From UBA5078 sp033721235 (lineage in GTDB: Bacteria; Pseudomonadota; Gammaproteobacteria; Pseudomonadales; Pseudohongiellaceae), in assembly GCA_033721235.1 (NCBI GenBank), contig JAWWAY010000002.1:62001-126000 (forward strand): a stretch of DNA of 64,000 nt, read 5' to 3'. Position 1 is the stretch's first letter. Each line of letters opens with the position of its first letter. The notes under the pieces were generated by a model that saw nothing but the letters and a program-made list of their open reading frames with translations, ran no database searches and was not told the DNA's origin. The translations under genes were made by a program, and so were the position numbers. Positions 1 through 9,224 of the stretch are shown here, one piece after another.

Positions 1-13
1 AGTTAAGCAGTAA

Positions 14-1732
14 ATGCCAGCCACCCTTAAGATCGAAGCTGCTCACTTCACCGAAAAAGGTAGAAAGGACAGCAACCAGGATTGCCTCGGCGCTCGAGCC
101 GCTGAGGCAGCCCTACTACAAACTAAAGGTTATGCCGCTGTAATTGCGGATGGCGTTAGTAGCAGCGAGTACGGTGGCGAGGCTGCGGCTGCCTGCGTAA
201 GAGGCTTTCTGGCCGACTATTTCAGCACCCCAGAGACGTGGTCAGTTAAAAAATCCGCTCAACAAATCTTTACTGCATTAAACAGCTGGCTCTACCGACA
301 AAGCGGCCAACGCACCGCAGCACACCGCGGCCGTGTTAGTACTCTTAGCACCATTATTTTTAAATCCACCACAGCCCATATTTTCCACATCGGTGACAGC
401 CGTATTTACCTCATGCGTCAAGGCTCAATAGAACAGCTGACTGTTGACCATCGCACCTGGATTTCCGCAGATAAAAGCTATCTCAGCCGAGCGATGGGTA
501 TCGACCTGCAACTGCAGATAGACTACAAACGCCTTGCTACTGAAGTGGGCGACATCTTCATTATGAGTACTGATGGTCTGCACGACTTTGTCACGGAACG
601 AGATATTTCCAGCACCATTTATGCTTGCAAAGGCGATCTAAATCGCGCGGCGCAAATACTGGTCAATCAAGCGCTGCAAAATGATAGCAATGACAATGTG
701 AGCTGCCAGATACTACGTATTGACGAGCTTCCGCAGCAGAATCAAGAAGAAGTTTACAAACAGCTAACCGAGCTCCCGTTCCCACCAGAGCTTAGTGAAG
801 GCATGATGATCGACGGCTACAAGATTGTGCGAGAACTACACGCAAGCAATCGCTCTCAGCTCTATCTCGCACTGGATACAGGCACCGGCATGCAAGTCGT
901 GCTAAAGACGCCATCAATCAACTTTGTCGATGATGCCGCCTATATCGATCGCTTCACGATGGAGGAATGGGTGGGCCGCCGCATCGACAACCCGCACGTT
1001 CTCAAGATTTACGAGCCTACCCGAAGACGCCGATGTCTCTACCACGTCGCAGAATTTCTGCCTGGACAGAGCCTTCGCCAGTGGATGATCGATAATCCAA
1101 ACCCGGACCTGGAGACCATACGCACATCGGTCGAACAAATAGCGCAAGGGCTTCAAGCCTTTCACCGACAAGATATGCTGCACCAAGACCTCAAACCAGA
1201 AAACATCGTTCGCGATCAAGCAGGCACATTCAAGATAATCGACTTTGGATCGGTTAAGGTCGCCGGTATTGCCGAAATTGAAAGCCCCGTGCTCAGCGGG
1301 GCATTACTGGGTACCAAGAACTACACAGCGCCTGAATATATCAACAAGCAAGCAGTAGGCAATGGCGCTGATATTTTTTCCCTAGGTGTTATCTGTTATG
1401 AAATGTTTTGCGGCCGACTTCCCTTCGAAGAAGCCCCAGCAAACTGGAACCAAAAACATTGGCAGAACCTGCAGTACACGCCCCTAACGGATTATCGTGA
1501 CGACGTACCGCGTTGGGTTGACGCCTGCCTCAAAAAGGCAGTGAACCCTGACCCCAAAAAGCGCTACAAGGAACTCTCGGAGTTTCTCTATGATTTACGC
1601 GTCCCCAATACCAAACTGCTCTACGAAGATCACAGACCATTGCTACAAAAGAATCCCCTGCGCTTCTGGCAGAGCGTTTCTGCCATCCTCTCATTGATCG
1701 TAGTAGCGCTTGTCGTTATCATTGCGTATTGA
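14..1732 (+). CDS. Bifunctional PP2C-type phosphatase / Ser-Thr protein kinase, membrane-anchored
   Basis: 572 aa with two signalling domains and a tail anchor. Residues about 8-240 are a PP2C phosphatase: Asp23 in NQD, Asp46-Gly in ADGVSS, then IGDSRIYL, STDGLHDF and NDNVSC metal-site motifs. Residues about 268-535 are a Hanks-type kinase: Lys298 in VVLK, catalytic His-Gln-Asp392 with Lys394 and Asn397 (HQDLKPEN), and Asp410-Phe-Gly. The glycine-rich loop is degenerate (ELHASNRSQLY). A hydrophobic helix at about 550-571 ends the protein, so the catalytic domains should face the cytoplasm. The ATG directly follows a TAA at 11-13, probably the end of an upstream gene outside the window. In Pseudomonas a gene of this architecture sits between the nitrate transporter and nirB, the same order as here, so a role in controlling nitrate uptake or reduction is inferred. 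Its substrate is unknown. Confidence 0.88.
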   Translation: MPATLKIEAAHFTEKGRKDSNQDCLGARAAEAALLQTKGYAAVIADGVSSSEYGGEAAAACVRGFLADYFSTPETWSVKKSAQQIFTALNSWLYRQSGQRTAAHRGRVSTLSTIIFKSTTAHIFHIGDSRIYLMRQGSIEQLTVDHRTWISADKSYLSRAMGIDLQLQIDYKRLATEVGDIFIMSTDGLHDFVTERDISSTIYACKGDLNRAAQILVNQALQNDSNDNVSCQILRIDELPQQNQEEVYKQLTELPFPPELSEGMMIDGYKIVRELHASNRSQLYLALDTGTGMQVVLKTPSINFVDDAAYIDRFTMEEWVGRRIDNPHVLKIYEPTRRRRCLYHVAEFLPGQSLRQWMIDNPNPDLETIRTSVEQIAQGLQAFHRQDMLHQDLKPENIVRDQAGTFKIIDFGSVKVAGIAEIESPVLSGALLGTKNYTAPEYINKQAVGNGADIFSLGVICYEMFCGRLPFEEAPANWNQKHWQNLQYTPLTDYRDDVPRWVDACLKKAVNPDPKKRYKELSEFLYDLRVPNTKLLYEDHRPLLQKNPLRFWQSVSAILSLIVVALVVIIAY

Positions 1733-1784
1733 TTCTCGTATTGATGCCCTGACGCATGAAACTATCATGCTTTTCACTGGAATC

Positions 1785-1799
1785 GCCCCAACTTGGGGC
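1785..1799 (+). other. Short hairpin downstream of the kinase gene
   Basis: GCCCC (1785-1789) and GGGGC (1795-1799) are perfect 5-bp arms around AACTT. No T-run follows, so it is at best a weak or factor-dependent terminator, or a 3'-end stabiliser for the kinase mRNA. Confidence 0.3.
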
Positions 1800-1816
1800 A
1801 AAAGCACAAACAAAGT

Positions 1817-1844
1817 GCACCATAATGGAAAAACGCACCATAAA
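1817..1844 (+). promoter_or_regulatory. Tandem NtrC-like enhancer half sites
   Basis: TGCACCATAATGG (1817-1829) carries a perfect left half of the NtrC consensus TGCACCA-N3-TGGTGCA plus the TGG of the right half. A second half site, CGCACCATAA, follows at 1835-1844. They lie about 80-110 bases upstream of the -24/-12 promoter, a normal distance for a sigma-54 activator. Seen in sequence: the motifs. Inferred: that NtrC binds here to activate the nir/nas genes under nitrogen limitation. Confidence 0.5.
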
Positions 1845-1924
1845 GAGTCATCAGTAGCAGTGCTAATTACCCCGCAAATTCAGTTTTTCTAGAGTTTTCA
1901 ACGAGGTAAGAAGTTTTCCAAAGG

Positions 1925-1940
1925 TGGCACGATACCTGCT
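1925..1940 (+). promoter_or_regulatory. Sigma-54 (-24/-12) promoter of the nirBD-nas operon
   Basis: TGGCACGATACCTGCT matches the sigma-54 consensus TGGCACR-N4-TTGCW at every fixed position except one (CTGC for TTGC). The essential GG and GC are exactly 10 bases apart. Transcription would start near 1952, giving a leader of about 145 bases before nirB. Nitrate assimilation genes of gammaproteobacteria are commonly driven by sigma-54 and NtrC, which fits the position. Confidence 0.75.
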
Positions 1941-2095
1941 ATTTATTAATATAATTCAGCGAGCAACTTCACTCAGGTCTCTCGACCATCGCTTCGCTGG
2001 CAACTAACGACGGTTGCATATCCTGCTTCCGTATCGTCAAAAAAATTCGATTCCGAAGCTTCCCAATACTTTTACCTTTTTTATTGCGGTGATTA

Positions 2096-4627
2096 ATGTC
2101 TATGCAAAAACCTACTCTTATAGTTGTTGGCAATGGAATGGTAGGTCAACGATTCTTACAAAGTCTGGCCGACCAGAAACTAACTGAAACCTACGAAGTG
2201 GTCACTTTCTGTGAAGAGCCACGTCCGGCCTACGACCGCGTACACTTGTCTGAGTATTTCGGAGGCAAGTCCGCCGAGGATCTCTCTCTTGTAGAAGAGG
2301 GTTTCTTCGAGCAATACGGAATTACCGTCCATATCGGCGCCAAGGTCATCAAAATTGATCGCGAAAGCAAAGTAGCCTACTCCGATAAAGGGCACTCAAT
2401 CAGCTATGACAAGCTTGTATTAGCAACAGGTTCATTCCCCTTTGTCCCGCCCATACCGGGTAAAGACCGCGATGGCTGCTTTGTCTATCGCACCATCGAA
2501 GACCTAGAAGGCATCATGGCTGCGGGCAAACAGGGCAAGGTCGGCGTTGTCGTAGGCGGTGGTCTCTTGGGGCTAGAGGCTGCTAACGCTCTCAAACAAA
2601 TGGGCCTGGACACACATGTCGTTGAATTTGCTCCACGCCTAATGGCAATTCAAATCGACGAACAGGGCGGCACGCTTCTTAAGCAAAAGATCGAAGAGCT
2701 CGGTGCCTTTGTCCACACCTCGAAAAACACCTCCGAAATCATCGATGGTGAAAACTGCAAACACAAAATGGTTTTCGCAGACGGCGAGTCACTCGAAACA
2801 GACGTTATTCTATTCTCCGCGGGCATCCGTCCTCAGGACCAACTGGCGCGCGATTGCGGCTTAGAGATTGGCCAACGCGGCGGCATCGTGATCAATAACC
2901 AGTGCCAAACATCTGACCCAGACATCTACGCCATCGGCGAGTGTGCACTTTGGGACAATAAGATCTTCGGTCTAGTCGCTCCTGGCTATCAAATGGCGAC
3001 TATTGTTGCTGATCGTCTAGCCGGAGCAGATAGCGAGTTTACCGGTGCAGACATGAGCACCAAACTCAAGCTAATGGGTGTCGACGTTGCCAGCATCGGT
3101 GACGCACACGCCTCTACGGAAGGGGCAAAATCTTACTCGTTTATCGATGAGCCTAGCGGCACATACAAGAAGCTTGTCGTCAGCGCTGACGGTAAAAAAC
3201 TATTGGGCAGCGTATTGATCGGTGATGCCGAAGCCTACGGAAATTTACTCCAATTCAAACTCAATGATATCGACTTGCCAGAGCATCCAGATGCACTGAT
3301 CCTGCCCCAGCGAGATGGCTCAGCGAGCGTTGGACTTGGCGTGGATGCTCTCCCTGACACAGCGCAAATCTGCTCCTGTAATAATGTCAGCAAAGGCGAC
3401 TTGGTCGCAGCAATTCAAGGTGGGGCCGTCCAGCTTGGCGACCTTAAATCCTGCACGGCTGCGGGTACTAGCTGTGGCGGCTGCGCCGCTCTGGTCGGGC
3501 AGGTTCTCAATAGTGAGCTTGAAAAACTTGGCCTAGAAGTGAACAACGATATCTGTGAGCACTTTGCCTATACACGACAAGATCTCTATATGTTGGTGCG
3601 CTCAGAAAAAATTACCAGCTTCGATGAACTAATCAACAAACACGGTAAGGGCCTAGGCTGCGATATTTGTAAGCCAGCCGTCGGCTCCATACTGGCGTCA
3701 TGCTGGAACGAGCCAGTTCTGAAGAAACAGAACGCTCAGCTACAAGATACCAACGACCGCTTCTTGGGCAATATGCAAAAAGATGGCACATACTCCATCG
3801 TGCCACGTGTGGCAGGCGGCGAGATCACACCAGACAAACTCATTGTCTTGGGTGAAGTCGCTAAACGCTACGACTTGTACACTAAGATTACCGGCGGCCA
3901 ACGTATCGATTTGTTCGGCGCTCGTATAGACCAGCTGCCTGTCATCTGGGAAGAGCTTATTGCTGCAGGTTTCGAGTCCGGTCATGCTTACGCCAAGTCA
4001 CTGCGAACAGTGAAATCTTGTGTCGGTTCAACCTGGTGTCGCTACGGGGTACAAGACAGCGTCTCCATGGCGATTCTGTTAGAAAATCGCTACAAGGGCT
4101 TACGCTCTCCACACAAACTTAAGATGGCTGTTTCCGGTTGTACACGTGAGTGTGCCGAAGCCCAGAGTAAAGACGTTGGCGTTATCGCCACTGAGAAAGG
4201 TTGGAACCTATACGTCTGCGGCAACGGTGGCATGAAACCACGCCATGCAGACCTATTCGCCTCCGATCTAGACGACGTCACTCTCATTAAGTACATCGAT
4301 AGATTCTTCATGTTCTACATCCGCACGGGCGATCGCCTACAGCGCACATCCACTTGGATGGACAATATGGAAGGTGGTTTGGAATATCTGCAAGATGTCA
4401 TTATCAATGACAGACTCGGCCTGGTAGACGAGCTTGAGAAAGAAATGTCTCACGTAGTAAACACTTACAAGTGTGAGTGGAAAGACAGCGTTGAAGACCC
4501 AGAAAAGCGCAAACGTTTCACTCACTTTGTGAACGCTGACGACACCGATACCAATATTGTCTTCGTACGCGAACGTGATCAGATTCGACCAGCTAAATTG
4601 GAAGAGAAAGAGTTAACCACAAGTTAA
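2096..4627 (+). CDS. nirB: Assimilatory nitrite reductase [NAD(P)H], large subunit
   Basis: 843 aa, normal for NirB, which reduces nitrite to ammonium with six electrons from NAD(P)H in the cytoplasm. An N-terminal FAD/NAD oxidoreductase domain (GNGMVG near residue 12; a second nucleotide site with GGGLLGLEAA near 158) is followed by a BFD-type [2Fe-2S] domain (Cys426, Cys428 and SCGGC). A second cysteine-rich stretch (GLGCDICKP) follows. The siroheme/[4Fe-4S] reductase half has Cys642, Cys648, Cys682 and Cys686 in SCVGSTWC and SGCTREC. Translation could begin at the ATG at 2096 or two codons later. It is the first gene after the sigma-54 promoter and is followed after 46 bases by nirD. Confidence 0.97.
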   Translation: MSMQKPTLIVVGNGMVGQRFLQSLADQKLTETYEVVTFCEEPRPAYDRVHLSEYFGGKSAEDLSLVEEGFFEQYGITVHIGAKVIKIDRESKVAYSDKGHSISYDKLVLATGSFPFVPPIPGKDRDGCFVYRTIEDLEGIMAAGKQGKVGVVVGGGLLGLEAANALKQMGLDTHVVEFAPRLMAIQIDEQGGTLLKQKIEELGAFVHTSKNTSEIIDGENCKHKMVFADGESLETDVILFSAGIRPQDQLARDCGLEIGQRGGIVINNQCQTSDPDIYAIGECALWDNKIFGLVAPGYQMATIVADRLAGADSEFTGADMSTKLKLMGVDVASIGDAHASTEGAKSYSFIDEPSGTYKKLVVSADGKKLLGSVLIGDAEAYGNLLQFKLNDIDLPEHPDALILPQRDGSASVGLGVDALPDTAQICSCNNVSKGDLVAAIQGGAVQLGDLKSCTAAGTSCGGCAALVGQVLNSELEKLGLEVNNDICEHFAYTRQDLYMLVRSEKITSFDELINKHGKGLGCDICKPAVGSILASCWNEPVLKKQNAQLQDTNDRFLGNMQKDGTYSIVPRVAGGEITPDKLIVLGEVAKRYDLYTKITGGQRIDLFGARIDQLPVIWEELIAAGFESGHAYAKSLRTVKSCVGSTWCRYGVQDSVSMAILLENRYKGLRSPHKLKMAVSGCTRECAEAQSKDVGVIATEKGWNLYVCGNGGMKPRHADLFASDLDDVTLIKYIDRFFMFYIRTGDRLQRTSTWMDNMEGGLEYLQDVIINDRLGLVDELEKEMSHVVNTYKCEWKDSVEDPEKRKRFTHFVNADDTDTNIVFVRERDQIRPAKLEEKELTTS

Positions 4628-4637
4628 GCAAATTGCG

Positions 4638-4657
4638 CAGAGGCCTTAGAGCCTCTG
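4638..4657 (+). other. Hairpin between nirB and nirD
   Basis: CAGAGGC (4638-4644) and GCCTCTG (4651-4657) form a perfect 7-bp stem with a 6-base loop. A GTTTTT tract follows eight bases later. It could protect the nirB 3' end, partly terminate, or set the nirB to nirD ratio. The T-run is too far from the stem for a classical terminator. Confidence 0.45.
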
Positions 4658-4673
4658 AAAGTGGGTTTTTAAT

Positions 4674-5045
4674 ATGAATACGGCAGAAAAAATAGCGAGC
4701 CAAGACATAATGGATACAAAAAATTCCTGGGTAGATATTTGTGATATTAGCGACCTTGCTGAGAACATTGGGCAATGTGCTTTAGTCAACGGTAAACAAG
4801 TGGCAGTGTTTTGTGTTTCTGGAACACAAGATGTCTACGCAATCGACAATTTTGATCCCTTTAGCAATGCCAATGTGATATCGAGAGGCATTCTAGGCGA
4901 CCTAGAAGGAAAGCTGGTAGTGGCCTCGCCCATCTATAAGCAACACTTTGAACTTGCCACAGGGCAATGTCTAGAGGACGAATCGGTCAAGCTTGATACT
5001 TATAAGGTACGGGTCAACGACGGCCGAGTACAAATTGAATCTTAA
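4674..5045 (+). CDS. nirD: Nitrite reductase small subunit (Rieske-like fold)
   Basis: 123 aa from the first ATG. The homology with E. coli NirD (108 aa) starts near residue 13 (MDTKNSWVDIC), so the ATG at 4710 is an equally possible start; neither has a strong ribosome site. The family signature NFDPFSNANVISRGIL and VASPIYKQHFEL is clear. NirD has the Rieske ISP fold but lacks the Cys/His cluster ligands, as seen here. It partners NirB for full activity. Confidence 0.93.
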   Translation: MNTAEKIASQDIMDTKNSWVDICDISDLAENIGQCALVNGKQVAVFCVSGTQDVYAIDNFDPFSNANVISRGILGDLEGKLVVASPIYKQHFELATGQCLEDESVKLDTYKVRVNDGRVQIES

Positions 5046-5069
5046 ATTTACGAGCAAAGTATTCACACT

Positions 5070-7259
5070 ATGTTATTCGGTCGAAAAAAACGTAATCCAA
5101 TAAAAATCGCGGACAAGAAAGTCGCGAAGTGGACCTATACAACCTGCGGTTATTGCTCTACAGGCTGCTCCTTGGATATCGGCTTAAATGAAGCGGGTAC
5201 GCCGGTGGCCACCCGCGGCACAGCCGGCGCAGATGTAAACCGCGGCAAACTTTGCGTTAAAGGAATCTTCGAGCACGAATTATTCGAATCGGCAGGTAGA
5301 GGCTCAGAACCCATCATTCGCGATCACCACTATGATGACTACCAAACGACTAGCTGGGACAATGCCCTCGATACAATGGCCGATAAAATTAAAGCCATAC
5401 AGGCAGAGCACGGGCGTGATGCGTTTGCCGTGGTATCCACTGGCCAGATTATGACGGAAGAGTTTTACACCTTAGGAAAACTCGTTCGCGGTGTTATTGG
5501 CACAAACAACTACGATGGCAACACAACACTATGCATGGCTTCAGCCGTATCGGGTTATAAAAAGTCATTTGGCTCGGATGGCCCACCCGGTTGTTACGAT
5601 GACTTCGACCATACCGAATGCCTCATGGCTTTCGGCTCAAACCTTCCAGAGCAACACCCAATTATCTATTGGCGCCTGAAGGAAGCCTTAGAGAAACGCA
5701 AGTTTCCAGTCATTGTTGTTGACCCGCGTGTGACCATGTTTGCCCAGTTTGCGGATATTCACTTGGCAATCACACCGGGGACCGACCTTGTTCTCCTCAA
5801 TAGCTTGGCTCATGTCATATTCAAGGAGAACCTGCAAGACCAAGACTATATCGATGCACACACTAATGGCCAGGAAGAGTACAAAGCCTTAGTAGAGAAG
5901 TACGATCCCGTTTCTGCGTCCAAAATTTGCGGTATCGACGAAGATACAATACGCCACGTCGCACGCCTTTATGCTAAAGCCGGTGCAGCCATGAGCATTT
6001 GGACGATGGGTATTAATCAGAGCACTCACGGTACAGATGGCGTTGCAGGCATCAATAATCTAAACCTGATTACTGGCAATATTGGTAAGCCGGGCGGCAC
6101 TAGCCTCTCCATCACAGGCCAGTGTAATGCTATGGGAACCAGAGAATGGTCCAGCTGTTCGGGTCTACCTGGCTATCGTGCACTGGAAAATCCTCAGCAT
6201 CGCAAAGAGGTCGCCGAATTCTGGGGAACCGATGAGGACTTCTTTCCACCGAAACGTGGAATGACAATGACGGATATTTTTCCCGCCATTGAAACAGGCC
6301 AGGTGAAAGGCCTATGGCTGGTCGCGACGAACCCGATGACCTCTATGCCCAACTCGGCACGCATTCGAAAATGCCTAGAGAAGCTGGATTTCCTCGTAGT
6401 GCAAGACTCCTACCGCGATGTTGAGACTACTCAATACGCTCATATGTACTTACCTGCGGCGGTATGGGCGGAGAAAGAAGGCTGCTTCACCAACACAGAG
6501 CGTCGAGTCAACTTGGTGCGCCAGGTATGCCCGCCGCACCTCAACTCCAAGCCAGATCACTGGATTTTCTCCAATCTTGCCAAGCGCTTCGAGCGCTCTA
6601 AGACCATGAAATTCCCAGAGACCACTTCTGAGATCTTTGACGAGATGCGTGAACTTTCACGCGGCAACTTCATGGATATTAGTGGTATGACTCACGACAT
6701 AATCGAAGAGAAGAAAGGCATTCAATGGCCATTGCGTGAAGGGGAAGTCACGCCTGAGACCAAGGGCACGCCGCGTCTGTACGCAGATGGCAAATTTAAT
6801 TTCCCCGATGGCAAAGCCAAGCTATCGGTCGAGGACTATATTGAGAACAATGAAACGCCGTGCGATGACTTTCCATTCTGGCTAAACAGCGGTCGGGTAG
6901 TAGAGCATTTCCACACCCGTACCAAGACCGGAAAAATCGGCAATATGAACAAGTATTCGCCTACGCCTTATATGGAAATCAATCCAGATGCAGCACTAGC
7001 ACTAGGAATAGATCAATCTGAATATGTGCGACTTGTCTCCAAGCGAGGAGACGCTGTTGTGATGGCACAACTCACTCATCGTGTACCCAAGAACATGGTC
7101 TTCATACCATTTCATTTCCACGACTGCGTGAACCGCCTAACACTTGGCCTGCTTGACCCGTATTCACGCCAACCAGCGTTTAAACAAAACGCTGTGCGCA
7201 TAGAGCAAATAGAGCAGAAACTGGCTGCCAAACTAAACGTTGAGATGCGCAACTTTTAA
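5070..7259 (+). CDS. nasA: Assimilatory-type nitrate reductase, molybdenum catalytic subunit
   Basis: 729 aa molybdopterin oxidoreductase reducing nitrate to nitrite. The N-terminal [4Fe-4S] site uses Cys26, Cys29, Cys33 and Cys62 (CGYCSTGC, KLCVKG). Cys155 in NTTLCMASAV is the expected Mo ligand. Mid-protein MGINQSTHGTDGVAGINNLNLITGNIG-type segments and the C-terminal dinucleotide-binding domain are present. There is no twin-arginine signal (the start is MLFGRKKRNPIK), so the enzyme should stay in the cytoplasm. It lacks the C-terminal BFD [2Fe-2S] extension of Klebsiella-type NasA. The next gene encodes a DmsB-DmsC fusion that would supply electrons. Placement after nirBD argues for nitrate rather than DMSO or formate as substrate. 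Confidence 0.9.
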   Translation: MLFGRKKRNPIKIADKKVAKWTYTTCGYCSTGCSLDIGLNEAGTPVATRGTAGADVNRGKLCVKGIFEHELFESAGRGSEPIIRDHHYDDYQTTSWDNALDTMADKIKAIQAEHGRDAFAVVSTGQIMTEEFYTLGKLVRGVIGTNNYDGNTTLCMASAVSGYKKSFGSDGPPGCYDDFDHTECLMAFGSNLPEQHPIIYWRLKEALEKRKFPVIVVDPRVTMFAQFADIHLAITPGTDLVLLNSLAHVIFKENLQDQDYIDAHTNGQEEYKALVEKYDPVSASKICGIDEDTIRHVARLYAKAGAAMSIWTMGINQSTHGTDGVAGINNLNLITGNIGKPGGTSLSITGQCNAMGTREWSSCSGLPGYRALENPQHRKEVAEFWGTDEDFFPPKRGMTMTDIFPAIETGQVKGLWLVATNPMTSMPNSARIRKCLEKLDFLVVQDSYRDVETTQYAHMYLPAAVWAEKEGCFTNTERRVNLVRQVCPPHLNSKPDHWIFSNLAKRFERSKTMKFPETTSEIFDEMRELSRGNFMDISGMTHDIIEEKKGIQWPLREGEVTPETKGTPRLYADGKFNFPDGKAKLSVEDYIENNETPCDDFPFWLNSGRVVEHFHTRTKTGKIGNMNKYSPTPYMEINPDAALALGIDQSEYVRLVSKRGDAVVMAQLTHRVPKNMVFIPFHFHDCVNRLTLGLLDPYSRQPAFKQNAVRIEQIEQKLAAKLNVEMRNF

Positions 7260-7294
7260 TCGTCATAATTTACATATGAGCTAGAGCAAAACCT

Positions 7295-9175
7295 ATGTTT
7301 AAAGTTCGAGAAGATGAACCCGCCTACGCCAAATTGCCGGTGGTGGATGCAAAAGAGAAGAATATTCACGACAATCCGATCGATTTGATTGCGTGCAGCA
7401 CTGTCTCCGAAGGCACCAGTATGTTTATCAATGCCGATGCAGGGGTAGGAAACACTGCTAACCGAAACAAACAGCACGGCTTTCACTTTACCGCCGATAA
7501 CTGTATCGGTTGTCATGCTTGCGAAGCCGCCTGTAGCGAGAAGAACGATCTTCCGCCCCACTTGAGCTTCCGTTCTGTCGGTTACGTAGAGGGTGGCACT
7601 TACCCTGCGTTTACTCGAATGAATATCTCCATGGCGTGTAACCACTGTGATGACCCTGTATGCCTAAAAGGCTGTCCGACAAATGCTTACACAAAACATG
7701 CTGAGTACGGCGCCGTTCTGCAGGACCCAGATACTTGTTTTGGTTGCGGATACTGCACATGGGTATGTCCTTATAATGCACCTCAACTCGACCCAGTTGA
7801 GGGTCAGGTACAAAAATGCAATATGTGTGTCGACCGGCTGGAAGTCGGTCTTAAACCCGCCTGTGTTTCGGCCTGCCTAGGCAATGCCTTGGACTTTGGC
7901 GTGATTGAAAGTACGCCAGAGAATAGAGAGCAAGTGAAAACGGATATTCCGGGCTTTCCAGACACTAGCATCTCCAAGCCTAATATTCGTTTCCAGCAGA
8001 CCAAGAGCATGCCTCGCGAGTTCACTAGAACCGATGCAGAGCCCATTAAGTATCACCGTAACGACAAGACGTCACGCTATGAGCCTGTCGTAGACCTTAA
8101 GCGCAATCGAGCCAAAGCGGGTGGAAGCGCAATAAGACAATGGAATTTGGCCAAGCTGAATTCCCGCGAAAACCCCTTAGTGTTTTTTACACTCATGACC
8201 CAAGCAGTCATAGGGGCCTTTGCCATCACCTTCCTGGGCGCCATGGCGGGGCTCGAATCACTTGGCACTATTCGACAAGCCAGTTTCGCTGTTCCCTTTG
8301 TTATTTGCCTGACCATCTTGCAGGCACTGATGCTCTTTATTTCTACTCAGCATCTTGGAAAGCCTTTACGCTTCTATCGCGGCTTCAATAATCTTCGCTA
8401 TTCACCGCTTAGTAGAGAGGCGCTTGCCGTTTCTATTTTCTTTGGTTTCCTGCCAATGATGGCGGCAGTGTTGATTGTTGAACAGGGCTATTTCGACACC
8501 TTGTTTACCGTCTCCGCGAATCTTCTCGATAGCGGCGTCAATGGCTTAGCCATTGCAGGTACATTCTTTGGCGTAATCGGGCTTTACTATATGCACTGCA
8601 TCTACCGCATTAAGGCACGCCCTTTCTGGAACCACTGGCAGGTGCTCACGTCCTTCTTTGGATCGATGTTCAGCGTGGGTGGCGCCATTATAGGCCTGAT
8701 CTGCATCCCTTTGGCTGCATTTAGCCAAATAGAAATGAACACCCTAATTAGCGAGCTGATGACGTTTATAGCCCTAGGCCTAGTCGTGGAGGCACTAGGG
8801 CACTTTTTTCACGCTCGCGACCTACAACGTAATGGCAGAGAAGGCGCGGCCTCTCTCGAAATATTGCGCACTCAGTATGGAAAGACCTACATCCTACGTA
8901 ATTGCTTGCTAGCTCTGTGGATTAGCATCGCGATCGGCGCTAGCTTAGTGCCAGAGGCTTTGCTAAGTGGCGCGGCGGCCAGCATCGGTTTCGTGTTATT
9001 TGGAATTGGCCTATTGCTAACATCTTTGATTAGCCGCGCACTGTTTTATGTACTGGTTATCCCAACAACGATGCCCGGCGCCTTCTTCTGGAAGAACAAG
9101 GGCTTTGAAGAACACGCAAGAGAAACTGGTTTGGCCGACATGCCTCAGGTGGGCGTAGCACAGCTGCGACACTAA
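7295..9175 (+). CDS. DmsB-DmsC fusion: four-cluster ferredoxin plus quinol-oxidising membrane anchor
   Basis: 626 aa. Residues about 65-220 carry four [4Fe-4S] motifs in the DmsB order: CIGCHACEAAC, CNHCDDPVCLKGC, CFGCGYCTWVC and CNMC with a distal CVSAC. Residues about 290-605 are a DmsC/YnfH-type anchor with roughly eight hydrophobic helices. DmsB and DmsC are separate proteins in E. coli; here they are one chain with no stop or frameshift. It lies 35 bases after nasA, so it probably carries electrons from membrane quinol to the cytoplasmic nitrate reductase. There is no Tat signal on either partner, so the ferredoxin domain should face the cytoplasm. Confidence 0.88.
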   Translation: MFKVREDEPAYAKLPVVDAKEKNIHDNPIDLIACSTVSEGTSMFINADAGVGNTANRNKQHGFHFTADNCIGCHACEAACSEKNDLPPHLSFRSVGYVEGGTYPAFTRMNISMACNHCDDPVCLKGCPTNAYTKHAEYGAVLQDPDTCFGCGYCTWVCPYNAPQLDPVEGQVQKCNMCVDRLEVGLKPACVSACLGNALDFGVIESTPENREQVKTDIPGFPDTSISKPNIRFQQTKSMPREFTRTDAEPIKYHRNDKTSRYEPVVDLKRNRAKAGGSAIRQWNLAKLNSRENPLVFFTLMTQAVIGAFAITFLGAMAGLESLGTIRQASFAVPFVICLTILQALMLFISTQHLGKPLRFYRGFNNLRYSPLSREALAVSIFFGFLPMMAAVLIVEQGYFDTLFTVSANLLDSGVNGLAIAGTFFGVIGLYYMHCIYRIKARPFWNHWQVLTSFFGSMFSVGGAIIGLICIPLAAFSQIEMNTLISELMTFIALGLVVEALGHFFHARDLQRNGREGAASLEILRTQYGKTYILRNCLLALWISIAIGASLVPEALLSGAAASIGFVLFGIGLLLTSLISRALFYVLVIPTTMPGAFFWKNKGFEEHARETGLADMPQVGVAQLRH

Positions 9176-9224
9176 GTCAGTTCAATGCGAATCACTATAA
9201 ATTAAAAGAGAAAAGAGAGTCATT

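Noticed and set aside
914..1219. Open frame of 101 codons opposite the kinase domain
   Set aside because: It is a shadow of the well-supported kinase; no family features.
1710..1892. Open frame of 60 codons after the kinase gene
   Set aside because: It overlaps the kinase end and the NtrC-like sites, has no ribosome site and shows no protein-like pattern.
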